Below, piece by piece: positions 33,286-44,905 of a stretch of 64,000 bases of DNA. Each line of letters starts with the position of its first letter. Position 1 is the first letter of the stretch. A program made the translations under genes and the position numbers. The notes under the pieces were generated by a model. The model ran no database searches, was not told the origin of the DNA, and saw only the letters and a program-made list of their open reading frames with translations. This stretch comes from Ligula intestinalis (lineage: Eukaryota; Platyhelminthes; Cestoda; Diphyllobothriidea; Diphyllobothriidae): positions 46,105,263 through 46,169,262 of the forward strand of contig JAYGXS010000005.1 in assembly GCA_036362985.1 (NCBI GenBank), in the 5' to 3' direction.

Positions 33286-33500
33286 TTTAGCAAGTACCTA
33301 TCCTGCTAGTATGGTACGTAGCAACGTCAATGTATACTACTTAAGACTGTCATGTGGCAGCAGGTGTATATTATGTTGAGATTGCTGGGTTTTCAACGCA
33401 AATATACACTTACAATTTTGGTCTACGCCTATAGACTTTATACATAATGGTATATACCGTGATCAGAAATTAATTTCTCTCAAGATAAAAAATCTGAAAT

Positions 33501-34015
33501 TTATGTTTTTTGTCTTTATTCTCCCGAAAACAAAATGTATTAATATGTGCCTTCCTGTGGCTTTGCTATCCAAATCAAGTGCCTTACATTCATTTTCCTG
33601 ATATGGCGCATATTGAGCACTACAAAAGCGAAAAAATGTTTGTCTACTTCTTGCACCTGTTACTTATTTCGCATAATTTCACTTTTCGGTCTCATTTTAA
33701 TAGGCCTCATTCAATATTCATAAATTTTTGGTTTGCTCACTTGGTCAAGCAGTAATTAATTAACGGTAATTTGCTATCTCACGGTATTTTTATAAAAAAA
33801 TTGAAATCAGTTTTTTATAGGTTGTCGCGGAATTAGTTGACCTTTTAAACTTCAATAATTTCTCCAAAGTTTCATTCTCTTGTATTACTTAATCACATTT
33901 TTTTGCTTATTTATTTGTAAACAGAGTGTAAACGCAATGTCCACTGTAAAGTTAAACAGGGGTAATAAAATGGGAAACTTTAAACCAGTTAAAAATCACT
34001 TAAGGTTCTGATGGC
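33501..34015. other. AT-rich stretch without recognised feature
   Basis: An 81-residue plus frame (33510-33755) is open, aromatic-rich and unassignable. Confidence 0.4.
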
Positions 34016-34019
34016 GCGA

Positions 34020-35100
34020 AGCTCAGAGGATACAACCCGAGCTATGGGTGAAAGTGAAGTCCGGGGGGAAGCGAGTGGAGGTTGCTAAAGCTAAAGGTAC
34101 TCCTATCAGAACGGCCAAGTATTCCTGGTCACAGTATCAGCGGAAAGGCAGCCTCACAAGGCAGACGAACTCTCAAAAAGCAAACATTTTGGAGCAAAAT
34201 CCATTTGTAACCCCAGGCAAAGCAGAAGAAGACTGCCGGTCAATGACCTGAACAGTTCTACTTCCAATTTACGCCCCGATTTGCATGAAAGTTTTGCGTA
34301 GCAGTTCATCAAAAAAGGCATATCCATCGACTAACGGAAATGCAGATTAACTATAGTATGACTTTAACTAGGGTGGTCCGGGGGTGGATTTTAAACTATT
34401 GAAAACAAACCAGCGTCTCCTTCGAATCGCCGTTTAAGCTCGTATATTAGCTTAACACTCAAACATGATGTTTTTCGGGCGCCAAATCGATATATTGTTG
34501 TAAAAGTTGAAGTTCCCAAATGTAGTCGTATAGTTATGGAGTGGGCACCACTGTCAGCTGGAGGAGGTCCAGGATTGAAGCAAAACCTGTTTTAACGATT
34601 TGAAACAAATGCTGTAGGCGGGTCAAAATTTGAAAATAATTTTTGCCGAGACAGGTCAAGGATATGCCCATGCAAGCGAACATCCGTGTCGCAGGAAGCA
34701 ATTAAGAAGAAGAAGAAGACTCGATCGCTGGGACAATATGTTTAATCGCCAGCGATCGAGTCTTCTTCTTCTTCTTGATCTCAGGTCAAGGATAAATTGC
34801 ATCCCGGACGAGGCCACAGCTCATATCCAGAGGCAACTGCCAGATAAAATATTACATTTTTGTACGAAAGGTAAGTGGCTAGCGAGTAGGTCTGACTTGA
34901 ATTCAATTGAAAATCTGTAGTCAATTCATGGTAGTATGGTTGCCACGAAATTGCCCGCTCCTAGCACTCCTGCTGGATGTGAGACAATTCGAAAGGCTCC
35001 CGGAGAATGTGCCCCTGGAAACCTCCGACAATTTCATTCATCCGATACTAAGTATGATAGAGGCTGTCTTAGAGGTCAAAGGATAATTTCCTATTAAGTA
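34020..35100 (+). pseudogene. Tc1/mariner-like transposase relic
   Basis: The clearest signal is WLASRSDLNSIENL followed by a stop where tryptophan is expected (34875-34919). This corresponds to the conserved WPxxSPDLNPIENLW block just around the last catalytic residue of Tc1/mariner transposases. Upstream PDEATAHIQRQ (about 34807-34840) resembles the QDxAxxHTAR block around the second catalytic aspartate, and WAPLSAGGG near 34545 resembles VWGAISAxG. Several frameshifts and stops make it a fossil. The N-terminal DNA-binding part (34048-34251 frame) is too eroded to assign. Confidence 0.6.
34665..34794. mobile_element. 130-bp foldback insertion with 13-bp flanking direct repeat
   Basis: A perfect 28-bp inverted repeat (34704-34731 and 34749-34776), each arm combining CCAGCGATCGAG with (CTT)n, encloses a 17-base loop. 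The direct repeat CAGGTCAAGGATA (34652-34664 and 34782-34794) flanks the insertion, as a target-site duplication would, inside the transposase relic. The arms resemble the extreme 3' ends of PLE family E and C copies (TTCCAGAGATTGCGTCTTCC at 56.45 kb). Confidence 0.65.
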
Positions 35101-38100
35101 AAATGTGAAATATATTACTTTTAAAACTGAAAGTGTATTATTAGGGTGCAACGTTGGACTGTGGTATGCATAAACATATTGTATAATGACTATATATGCA
35201 TAAAGCATCACCATTCCTCGTTTGAATTAGCCTTATTTCGCCGTCTACAAACGCTGCACTCTGGGAAAATTTACTTCAATACAAAATTTGCTATGTAGGA
35301 AAAATAAACAGGATAAAGTTTGAAAATCCTGTCAAATAATACTTAACCTAATTCTGAAATTGGTCTGTTTTAAAATAATACCCTTTTTGAAAAGGAAAAA
35401 TTAAAACAGTAGTTTACCAGAATGAAGTATACGAAGAAAATATTTTACTTTTGAAGACCCATCTGCATTTATTTAGACATTGTACTCCAAAAGCAGTCTT
35501 TTTTATCGTCAAGCTTTGCAGAAAAAAAAAACTCAAATAGTCTCCTCAAATCAATAATACGTTTTTGAATTTTGTCTGCAAATGCATTATGTGGTATCTT
35601 TGCAGTCGGCATTATACTTGCTTTCAGTACTTTATCCTCTTTATAATTTGACTCCTTGTCATACTCTGAATTTCGCATATTTCTGCACTCTACAACATAA
35701 ACTGATCTCAACGGCTTTTGATGTGTACAATCGCTTGCCCAGCAAGGTCGAATCCCCCTTTTCCTGTCAGCAAAATCCTCTATTATTTCGTGGTCATTAT
35801 CTGTGTTGTGAAATATTGCTCGCTTTTTGGCGTAGAACTGAGTGAGCATGGCCGCTAATAGAATCCCCTGGATCACCGCTGAATTAATTTTAGCGGGCGT
35901 ATTTCATAAAACCCTTCAGATGGTCGGCCGTCAGTTGTTTGGGTGGTATTGTGGGAAATTATGGCGTTTAATGTCGGCTACTATGAGCCTTTGTAGGCAT
36001 AAGATTGAGCGGTTTTGGATGAAGAGGCTCAGAATGTGAATCAGCTGAGGTATCTATTTCATTTATGCATCCCTTTTAAAAAAAACTCCACGATTCAGCA
36101 AACAGTGGTAGTGCCTTTATATATTCAGAATTTTTTTTGTGCGCAAAATGCAAATGCCTGATCAAGGACGACCCTAACCACGTCGAACAGATTAAATTAT
36201 TCCTGATATCCTTTCATGCAAATTTCCGACCGATCGATTCTGAGAAAATAGAGGTGCGTGCGGTAAAAAGAATCCAAATTAATTAATGCGCTGGATTCTC
36301 CCTCCCAACTACCATCATAGACAGGCCACGACTGCAACAGAAGAATGTTGCGCGTGGCGAAACGGGCATATTAGCCATTTTGCATTGCTGCTACACATGT
36401 TACATGACTTCGCATATTTATTATTGCAGGAAAGTTATCATGATAACTTAACCAGAAGGATGAACATAACAAAATGCATCTGCTCATTGAGTAAATAGAT
36501 AACTTTTTTGCACCTTTCATGAGAATACTATAAATGTTGCAACTTTTTATCGATAAGACCATGCTCTTAAAGCCCTTTGATACTAACGACAAACTACCTT
36601 GTTCAAAGCGCTCGTTAGCGTCATGTGAACATGTGAGTGCTTCTCTTTCCATAGCGGATAAACCGTTAAACGCTAGGCTCCGACATGTACATGAATGTTT
36701 TATTTCCTTTGTCTCTCTGCGTTGGTAACAAATATCGGTTGCACTTTGGCTTCCCTCCTACGACAGGGCTTATATAACCTCAATTGCGTGGGGTCTTCTT
36801 TTGCCTTAAACTCACAGATCCATCCCACCACAATTTCGCTCCATTTTATCACCAAATTTGAAGTTTATTACTGCGTTTGGCTTTATACTGCGTGTTTGGT
36901 CTGATTTAAGCCGGCATCGCCTGCGTTTGGCCCCTGTTTCACTTGCCAAATAAGTTCGTAGCCATTATACAGTATGGCGAGTCCTGCAAGCAAAAGGCCT
37001 GATTTTGTAAAACGCTTGATCATAACTCGCATACCCATGTGAACGCATTTACTAAAAACTTAGAATTAAGTTAGGTAAACTACATTTTTTAAACGTATAT
37101 CGTTCCTTATTTCTGAACTCGGCCTCACTTGCATCCGAACCATTTTGGACAACATTTTCTGGTTCTAAAGAGGCGATGTTTTGCACCTTTTTAAACATAT
37201 TTTGGAGTTCTTTTATAGCATAATGCATATCCATTAAAAGTCTGGTTTTGTCTTAATTACTAGCAAAATACATACCTTCGATATTAGTGGACTCCCAATT
37301 TGGCAAAAATTAACGCACATTACCTGGAATAGACTTAACTAAAAGGGTGACTTATCTACTTAAAAGGCATTAAGATGATTGAATCAACTAAGAAAATAGA
37401 ATCATAACGTAACCAGCTATATGCTTAACTACCAAGTTAATTTTTTTTCTTGAAATTTGCATGCATGGGTTGCCATAAAACAGCTGTTGCAATCAGGATT
37501 ATTTTCGATGAACTTTTTTCGTTCGCATGAGAACCGCAAAAAAAGCGAGGCATTTTAATTCCTTTCCGTCAAACTGATTAAAACACTTAGCTCCTAGCTT
37601 ATGGCCATTCTTCTCGGGGTTTCGTTTTCCACACGAAAGTGTCAATTAAGCTGAAATTCCTCCGTGTATATGACCTTACAGAAACCTACCTGAGATGTGA
37701 TATCTCATGAAATGCTGATCGGATTTCTCAAATATGTTTATGAAAAAACATTGCTTCCTACGTAAATGGCTGATGTGCTATGCAGAAAAGGCCCCAAGTC
37801 GATCAATCGCAGGAGAATGCTGGCTTCTGCATGCGCTTTTTATTGGTTGCCTGCACATTTCTACACTCATTGCGAAAATTTAACTTTTTCTGTGAGCTTC
37901 AACTGTCTTTCTAAATGCAGTTTTACTTAAGAGGAATTATGCTTTGTATGGTTGTAAAAGGGTCATGAGAAAGTTTGACTCAGTAGTTAAGCATACGCAT
38001 GGTCACGCAATTTTGATATAACAAAGGGAAAATAGTCTTTGATTTCAGTATATTGAGGGTAATGGATACGAGTTTTGATGAAATTGGAAGTAGCCTGAGA

Positions 38101-39700
38101 TCGAACAAACTACGTACGACAGAATCAAACCTTGTATTTATATGCGTTATGCTATGGCAGAACACAAATTAACTAAGAAAAGTTTAAAATATGCATCTTT
38201 TTTAGAAGCAACAAATTATATCTTTATTTTGCAAAAAACGGGTCAAGCCAAGATTAAGGAATCGCTTAGTTTTTTTCGAATATGTTTTATACAATTATTT
38301 CTCGCCAATGGTTGATTTCTTGTCACATTTGGCCTGCATTTTGTTTAACTGCATGATGATTCGGGGCATTAACCGAAACTGAATGTAAATTTTCGCAAAG
38401 ACGAACGTTAAAAAACAACCTTCTTATACTACAGCATGCAGCAATATACCGCTTATACAGTATTGTTTCCACATATGCTTAATTAACAAACAAAACAGAC
38501 AGAGGATTAACAAGATATGAGAGATCTTAGCACGTATTCGGTCACTGTTATGTGCATTCAAAAGCCTACATGAGAACCTGAAAGTAACTCACAATGGCAA
38601 AAAGTATCCCAATGTGAAAGGACAATAAGTTCTTCCATTTTCAGTCAAAACTGTATTATTAAATTTCGGGTTAATAAAAGAACTCTTTCGAAATTTTCCA
38701 TTTTCATTTTGACATAACCTATTTATATAAAGGTAGGGGCATGGTCATCCATTTTACTGCGAAGTTGATTTGAATGCATCGGTCAAATTTATAGTTACTT
38801 TACACGTCTGCGAACTCGATTATTGCCCAGAAAATGTTTTGTGTGTTAAAGAAGCATACTTTATATTTATTTGAAGATACGAATTTTTTAAGGAGTTTTA
38901 TTGTTATTTCTAAATTTCAGAAGATAAATTGGTGAACATACGTTTGTTTTCGATAAATTCTTAATTGTTTTATATGCGTTATTGTCCATTCCCGAGTGGT
39001 TATCAATCTTTGGAAAACTTCTGGACTTTGCTTGACTTCCCGGCCGTCCTATTTTTTACTCGGTACTAACCCTGTCATGCTTAAAAATGTGTATCTTCAA
39101 GCTCTTTTATCAGTTTTCAATTCTTAACTTGTACTTAACCCGATTTTCCAAAGTAACAAACCACATTCTGCATGCGTTATATATTACTAAAAAGACGTTG
39201 TACACTGCTCACAACTTTTTTTAACTCGATGCAGAAAATGTTGTTTACCTTGTTGCTATAATAAAAAAGTCTATAAATAGGTTGCATTTAAAGTTCACTT
39301 CTAAGTATTCACCATGTGAAACGCAAAACAGGAAATGTAGGATAACCCCTCTGTTATACCCATAACCTACTTTTTGTTCGGCATTTTTGTTGTGACAAAT
39401 AAGAAATTGTTTGGAGCATTAGAAATCAATTGTAACAATTCGTCTCAAACCTGCATTTTTTTTAGCAAAATATATTTCTTGCGGGTGATCTGAAAACTTT
39501 TCATCCAACAGCAAACCTACTAATTGGGCTTGAAATTATGCTGAATAACATTTCATTTACAGTCCTTCGTACTATCAAATTTCGTTATAAGCATACATTC
39601 TATAATTTTGGTTCGCATTTCATTAAATAGCATGCAGACTGTATATTCACCACGAAAGCGAAATCGGACAAAAGGTAGATCACCCCAGCTTTAGCTTTTA
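35101..39700. other. AT-rich stretch without recognised feature
   Basis: A 135-residue minus frame at 35469-35876 (Lys/Asp-rich, no recognised motif) is the longest. CTTAACTACCAA(A/G)TTAA near 37420 also occurs near 19125, consistent with an old dispersed repeat. No gene structure is supported. Confidence 0.35.
35469..35876 (-). CDS. Unrecognised open frame (weak)
   Basis: 135 residues with charged segments (DNDHEIIEDFADRKRG, EYDKESNYKEDK) and some cysteines. I recognise no domain. It could be an exon or transposon remnant, but nothing in the sequence proves it is expressed. Confidence 0.15.
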   Translation of the reverse strand: MIQGILLAAMLTQFYAKKRAIFHNTDNDHEIIEDFADRKRGIRPCWASDCTHQKPLRSVYVVECRNMRNSEYDKESNYKEDKVLKASIMPTAKIPHNAFADKIQKRIIDLRRLFEFFFSAKLDDKKDCFWSTMSK

Positions 39701-42700
39701 TAGTTGGTTTAAGTCAGATCCAATATATGCAAATTGCTTACGATCACTGTATTTCAGTACAGTCTCCAGGTTTTCGAACGACCTCCAAGTCATCATGCAG
39801 ATGACCAGGTATTCTCAATCCCCCTTGTCCACTTCACTGCAACAGATATGTCAACCTCGTTTGCATGTTTCGGCCACTGCATAATTAAACACTTACAGCA
39901 TCCGGAGTTGCATGCTACAGTTAGACGACATTTGTCAAGCGAAGTAGTCAGGCGGAAGTGCTATAAAATGCACGCATGTTGCGTGTCACGAATGCTCTTT
40001 TCCACTGGGATGAGCCGATGAAAAAAATTTTCTCCTATCAGCTTATCGGTCTCGTCGCATGTTCGTTGACAATGCATGAATGTAGACTTCCTAATGCAGT
40101 CCGAATACACTGTACAGATGAAGACGTCGAAACTACATGTCCAATGTGATGTACATGTATATATATTTGTATAATTTATTAGTTCGGCATGCCATTTTTC
40201 CACGATAGAGAAGAAGTCACTGTTCATTTCTTTAAAAAACGGCAAAATTAAAATATTGATGCGTAAATATAGCATTTTATAAAAATTTTATGAGTAAGTA
40301 ATTTTTGTTCTTTTTGTTCCGCACTTCAAGATCGATGTAATGCATGGAAAAAACTTTCTGTGCAATATATATATTTTTAAAGTATGTCATATTAACTTGG
40401 GCAGAAAGCTGTTTATTTAAAAACCAGCGTTTGCCTTTTAAAAACTGGTTGGGAATCTAGATGCACTATGCATAGGTTGTGGGCCCAGCTCATCAGTTTT
40501 TGCTTTGCAATCAGATAAGCGTATTCTTTTTGATACCAAAAAAAACTGCAATAGCCGCAAAGGTGTCTGCTGTAGCCTTTCCGAGTCTATTAAGTGTGAA
40601 CACTGGTAATACCAGATTGCTAGTTAATCTGAAATATTTATTTCAGTCTCCGTATATGTTTAATTCCCCTTTCTTAAGCAGAACAGCTCGTTATGTGGTT
40701 GTCTGCGAGAACATTAGTTTGCATGATAAGAACGGGAAAGAACACGAGAAGAACCTACTAGTCATTGCTGTACGTACACAAACCGCTATGGGAACTCTGT
40801 TGAACCGCTCTGGTCTGTCTTGAGCCCTATTTCTCGGGCTTTGACAGCAATGATTCCAGCTACTAATGTAAAACCAAACTTATTGGTTTGCTATCTCCCC
40901 ACGGTTTACCCAACATCGCCAGTCATGCTAAAAATAACTACTTAATTTCCCTTTATTTAGTATCTGGTCTCGGTACACCTATAACTACAAATACGAATTA
41001 TTTTGCGGCCAAATCATGAATATTGTTACAGTGAATTGAGTTTTTAACTGCATCGTTGTTGAAAAAACACTCTCACTAAACAAACACAATTACTTCCCAC
41101 ATTAAATGAGCACAATGAAGAAAAATTGACTCTTCACCTGTCTTTTCGTACCCAGGATATTGCAACTGCTCTTGAGTAAATCAATTTTCTTAAAAACAAT
41201 TGTCCTGTTAAGGAAGGCAAACAGTGTTTTACACAGGAAGGACGAAACATTTAGGAATCCCATGCCGTTTTTTATCAGTTTATGCGTGGGTGACGCCCTG
41301 CACAAGAGAAGGGGACAGAGCTATATTTTTCAAGCCCACTTAGGTGTCCACCCTTTGATATTTGGAGTGTAATTATCAGTTCCCCACCCCTCCCCTCCCA
41401 GAGAATGAGTGCTTGCGTTTACGTGATTAAGTTTGCTTGATATGTTTGTTTTTTTCATTTTCTCACGGAGTCACGCGCAGCCCTAGAGCAACGTTCTAGA
41501 TTCCAAAGCCAAGAAAACTATGCTGGCTCAAATACATTAAATTTGGCGAAATATTAAAAATGCGGTATGCAACAAAAATTCTTTACTGAAGACGGAGGAT
41601 CAAAGGGCCAAAAAATAGTCTGAACATACGCAGTTCGGCCATACTACCGTTTAAAGAGCAGCGAGTCATGACGGCGTTAGCTTTATGATTATATATTTTG
41701 TAAGCTGTGTGATAAAATGTAATGAAATTAATTGCAACAATTAGTTTTATGCATGTTGAATACAATGCATGTTATTGATTCCCCTCACCTATTCTATAAT
41801 ATGCACTGTTTGCTTGTGGACGGTGGTGCTTTTGAATAAGTTTTGTCGGCCAAAACCTTTACAATGTTATGCTTTATCCACTATATCTCGTTTTTCGGTG
41901 GTTTTTGTTTTTTTTAATGGCTAGCCGCAGATAAGTTGGCATATCCATGCGTTTTCTTTTATAAGAAGATGCAACAAGGTGCCATCCACTTCTAAAATAC
42001 GTACCTTCAAAGCTGCACTTAACCATCATAGATTATGCGTTATCCCCTTAAATAGCATCGCAAAAATGTGTTTACTAAAGTTTTTCCTGAATTGCAGCAA
42101 ATAATTAACATTCATTGCGAAAATTTATTACGCCTGGCTGGTCTATTTTCATTGCGAACGTGAATTTATGTAAACTCTCGAGCCTACAGGTGTGAACCTC
42201 TGGATTCTACTGCAATGGCAAATTGATATTAGAACTATTCGACAGTTGAGAAATTTTCAAAATTAAAAGTGAGTACTCTTGCGTATTTAAATTTCAGAAT
42301 TTGTTAGTTTCTGGTAGAGTGGGACAGACCACGATACGGCAGATCATAATGGCCACTTCTGGCTTATTGTCCGTCATCAGCTTCTAACGTCTTGTCCCCG
42401 GGATTACGGTCCCCGTGATTCCAACTCCAAACAGAGAGAGACATAGAAGTACGCCTTATTTTAAAAGTAAATATCAAATGTTTACCTGAGCAAAATGTTT
42501 CCAGTCACGGAGAGCAAGCAATGGGGTAAGATAGAAGGCCACATTCTAAAGGTTCACATCTTACCTACGTTCGTTATGAACACATGTCAGATTTTAAATT
42601 TTCGTTTCTTGATACGTGAGATAGCGTACTACTAATGGGAGTATACAGTGCCGATGAACGGCAAGACATAAATGACGGATTCTTCGGCGCATTGTACGGA

Positions 42701-44745
42701 AAGACTTCACAGCCATCAGTTGTGGTATATGATTTGAGCGCAAATGACAGACTTACTATAAAGGTTTATCGATTTTAATAAATTAGTCTTCAATTTGAAG
42801 AGTAAATGACAGGTTGGATGGCAGAGTTACACCAAAGTTCAGAAAATGTGATATCTCATTTGCATTGGAGAGGGTTGCAATCAGAAAAACAATAAAGAAT
42901 GACTTCTGGTTGTTAAGTAGAAGGCCATTGCATCACAGGCCAGTTCATTTTGTTGGTCGTGATCGGAAAATGCTGAATTGTTGGGCATCCCCTAACCCGG
43001 TTATGGAAAATGCGGGTTCTATTTTGCCTTGAAGCTCAGTCTAAAGTCTTCGCCGGATATCGCATGGCAACTTGTAAAACACAGTGAAGTGAGACAGACA
43101 AAGACAAAGGGGACTGAAATGGGCCTTCGAATTACTATTCGGCAGCTGAAAAATTCTGAAAACTCAAATGCATTAGAGTAGGTTTTTGCTAAGACGGCTC
43201 AGCAGGCGAGTCCTTACTCGAAGCGTCTTGAGAAAAGAGAACAAAGTAAGCCCACTTGCCAGCGGGTGCTCACAGAATGGGCCAAGAACGTGACCTTCAA
43301 AGAGCCAACACCAGGCCAGGACGCAAGGACAGCCGCTGGCCTGGTTCTGAAGTCACACGTGACAAGGGGGCTCAAAAAGACGTATGTACATGCGCAAGTA
43401 ACAGTGGCGCGAGGTGTCATCCTGAGGACACACCATGATGGGTGCAAGCAGAGAAGCCAATAGGGAACAAAGGCCGTTGGTCCGTAAATACGCAGCCACC
43501 GACTGGAGGTGGCATTCTGCTGCTGGGACACGAGACTCTTTTGTCCTAGGCGAGATTTTGCTGCCGAGACGAGACAAACGACAAAAACACACGCTGCTGA
43601 CGGAGAGATAACAAGCTGTCAAGACACAGAGAAGACTGAGCTGACATACGAGCAGAAACAGTGATAGCACACTATTATTTGCTATCCTGTCTGCCTTTTC
43701 GTCCTTCCCAAAAACTGGGGATATAACCAGTGTCGGCATAGGCCCACACAATGTTTTAACAGTTTTGTAACTCACGAAATCCAAGGCTGTTTACCTGAAA
43801 ATCCCTGCTACACAAATGCTGCTTACGTTGACTCTTCCAAAGTCTTGCAGCAGTGCAGTTAGGGTCATTCTTCAAGATGGGACATATTACGGTGCACCAA
43901 GTAATATTGCATTGTTTAAATAAACCAGCTTTTTTCTACAGGAAATCATTCCGAAAAAAGTAAAAATCGTGCGTAATAGCCGTACTTAAGATTTGAATTT
44001 TGAAAAAGGCCGTTTATTTTTATAAAAATTGAGTGAATAAAGCAGCCAAGTAGAAGCACAGTGAGTGCAAAAACCCCTGAAAGGTGTTCGAAAACGTAAT
44101 GAAAGTCATTTTGCGGGAATTCAGTACACGTGGCGTGCCCTCAAACTATTTTAACAGTAAAGGAAGAACTATTAGTAAAAAGGTCAGAGTTTGCTTTATA
44201 AATTACTATTAACTAGCATAAAAAATTTATTTTCACAAGCATCTGCAAAGTCAGGTAACGGTAATATTAAAACTTACTGGTCCAATGTGAAATATAAATA
44301 CGTTAAATGCATGAGAATGGAAGATAGTGGCAAGTTACTCCAGAATAAATATAAATAAATAATTTTATAAATTTAATTGTTTTCAATAACATTTAAAGTT
44401 GCATTAAAGGAGTCATAAATGGATGTGGTCACCTTAACTACAGTTTTTTTCTAAAAGTGAATACTAAGTGAAATTTCAGTTTTTTATGCACGAAAAGATT
44501 CTCGCGTGCTTCCATTCAATGAAGAATTCACACAGTTTTCCTAAAATATTGCAATTGATGTATAACATGCTGTGCACATTATAAGCAGTATTATTAAATT
44601 GACGCGTGTGAGGTTTAATGAATGAGTGCCTCACAATCGCAAAAAATATCATAATTAGAAACTTTTTCAATCCGAAAGATACCCCTTCTTAAGAATTAAA
44701 GTAAGAGAAGGCGGCATTTGCCATCAAACGAATAAAATATATTAC
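39701..44745. other. AT-rich stretch, one GC-richer patch, no recognised gene
   Basis: A 114-residue plus frame (40479-40823) lacks recognisable motifs. The patch at about 43210-43560 is GC-richer, with open frames of 105-143 residues on the minus strand and 60-65 on plus. This pattern is typical of an inserted repeat rather than a gene. I cannot identify it. Confidence 0.3.
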
Positions 44746-44749
44746 ATTT

Positions 44750-44905
44750 TGCTTAATTTTCCCATAAAAATATTTGCATGGATAAAAAAGTCAAAATCGT
44801 TGGTGAAAATGCATACCTTTAAATAGTAATTTTTACAGCTTATACTTTTTAATTAGCTGTCAAAAAGAGACTCGTTAAGAAGCCAGAATACTGACGTGAC
44901 CAAGG
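44750..44905 (-). repeat. Diverged copy of the 60-kb inverted-repeat family (right-arm part)
   Basis: GTCAAAATC, GTGAAAATGCATAC, AGTAATTTTTACA, ATACTTTTT and ACTCGTTAAGAAGCC follow the same order and spacing as the right arm at 60595-60690. Only this portion is seen. Confidence 0.5.

Larger units (their letters stand above)
32540..33500 (+). repeat. Tandem repeat, about 332-336 bp period, three units (third partial), each with an HHR-like motif
   Basis: Units begin near 32540, 32876 and 33208. Shared landmarks per unit: CTGATGAG, CTAGCAGTTGTGT, GTGGCA, CACGTGCC, AAGCAAGTACCTA, CAACGTCAATGTATAC, TGTGGCAGCAG, CAAATATACACTTACAATTT and GATCAGAAATTAA. Spacing of the core is 336 and 332 bp. Unit 3 ends at about 33497 after AAATCTGAAATT. 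There is no coding capacity. Period, tandem state and ribozyme position resemble retrozyme/SINE-type HHR satellites known from animals and plants (family knowledge). The assignment itself is an inference. Confidence 0.75.

Noticed and set aside
32540..33500. CRISPR-like or minisatellite array
   Set aside because: Units are about 332 bp and similar along their whole length; there are no short repeats with unique spacers.
40479..40823. 114-residue frame as a gene
   Set aside because: No recognisable domain, no supporting context, and frames of this length are expected by chance in 64 kb.
43214..43784. Long overlapping frames as a gene
   Set aside because: Frames are open on both strands at once, typical of GC-richer repeat sequence; no motif recognised.
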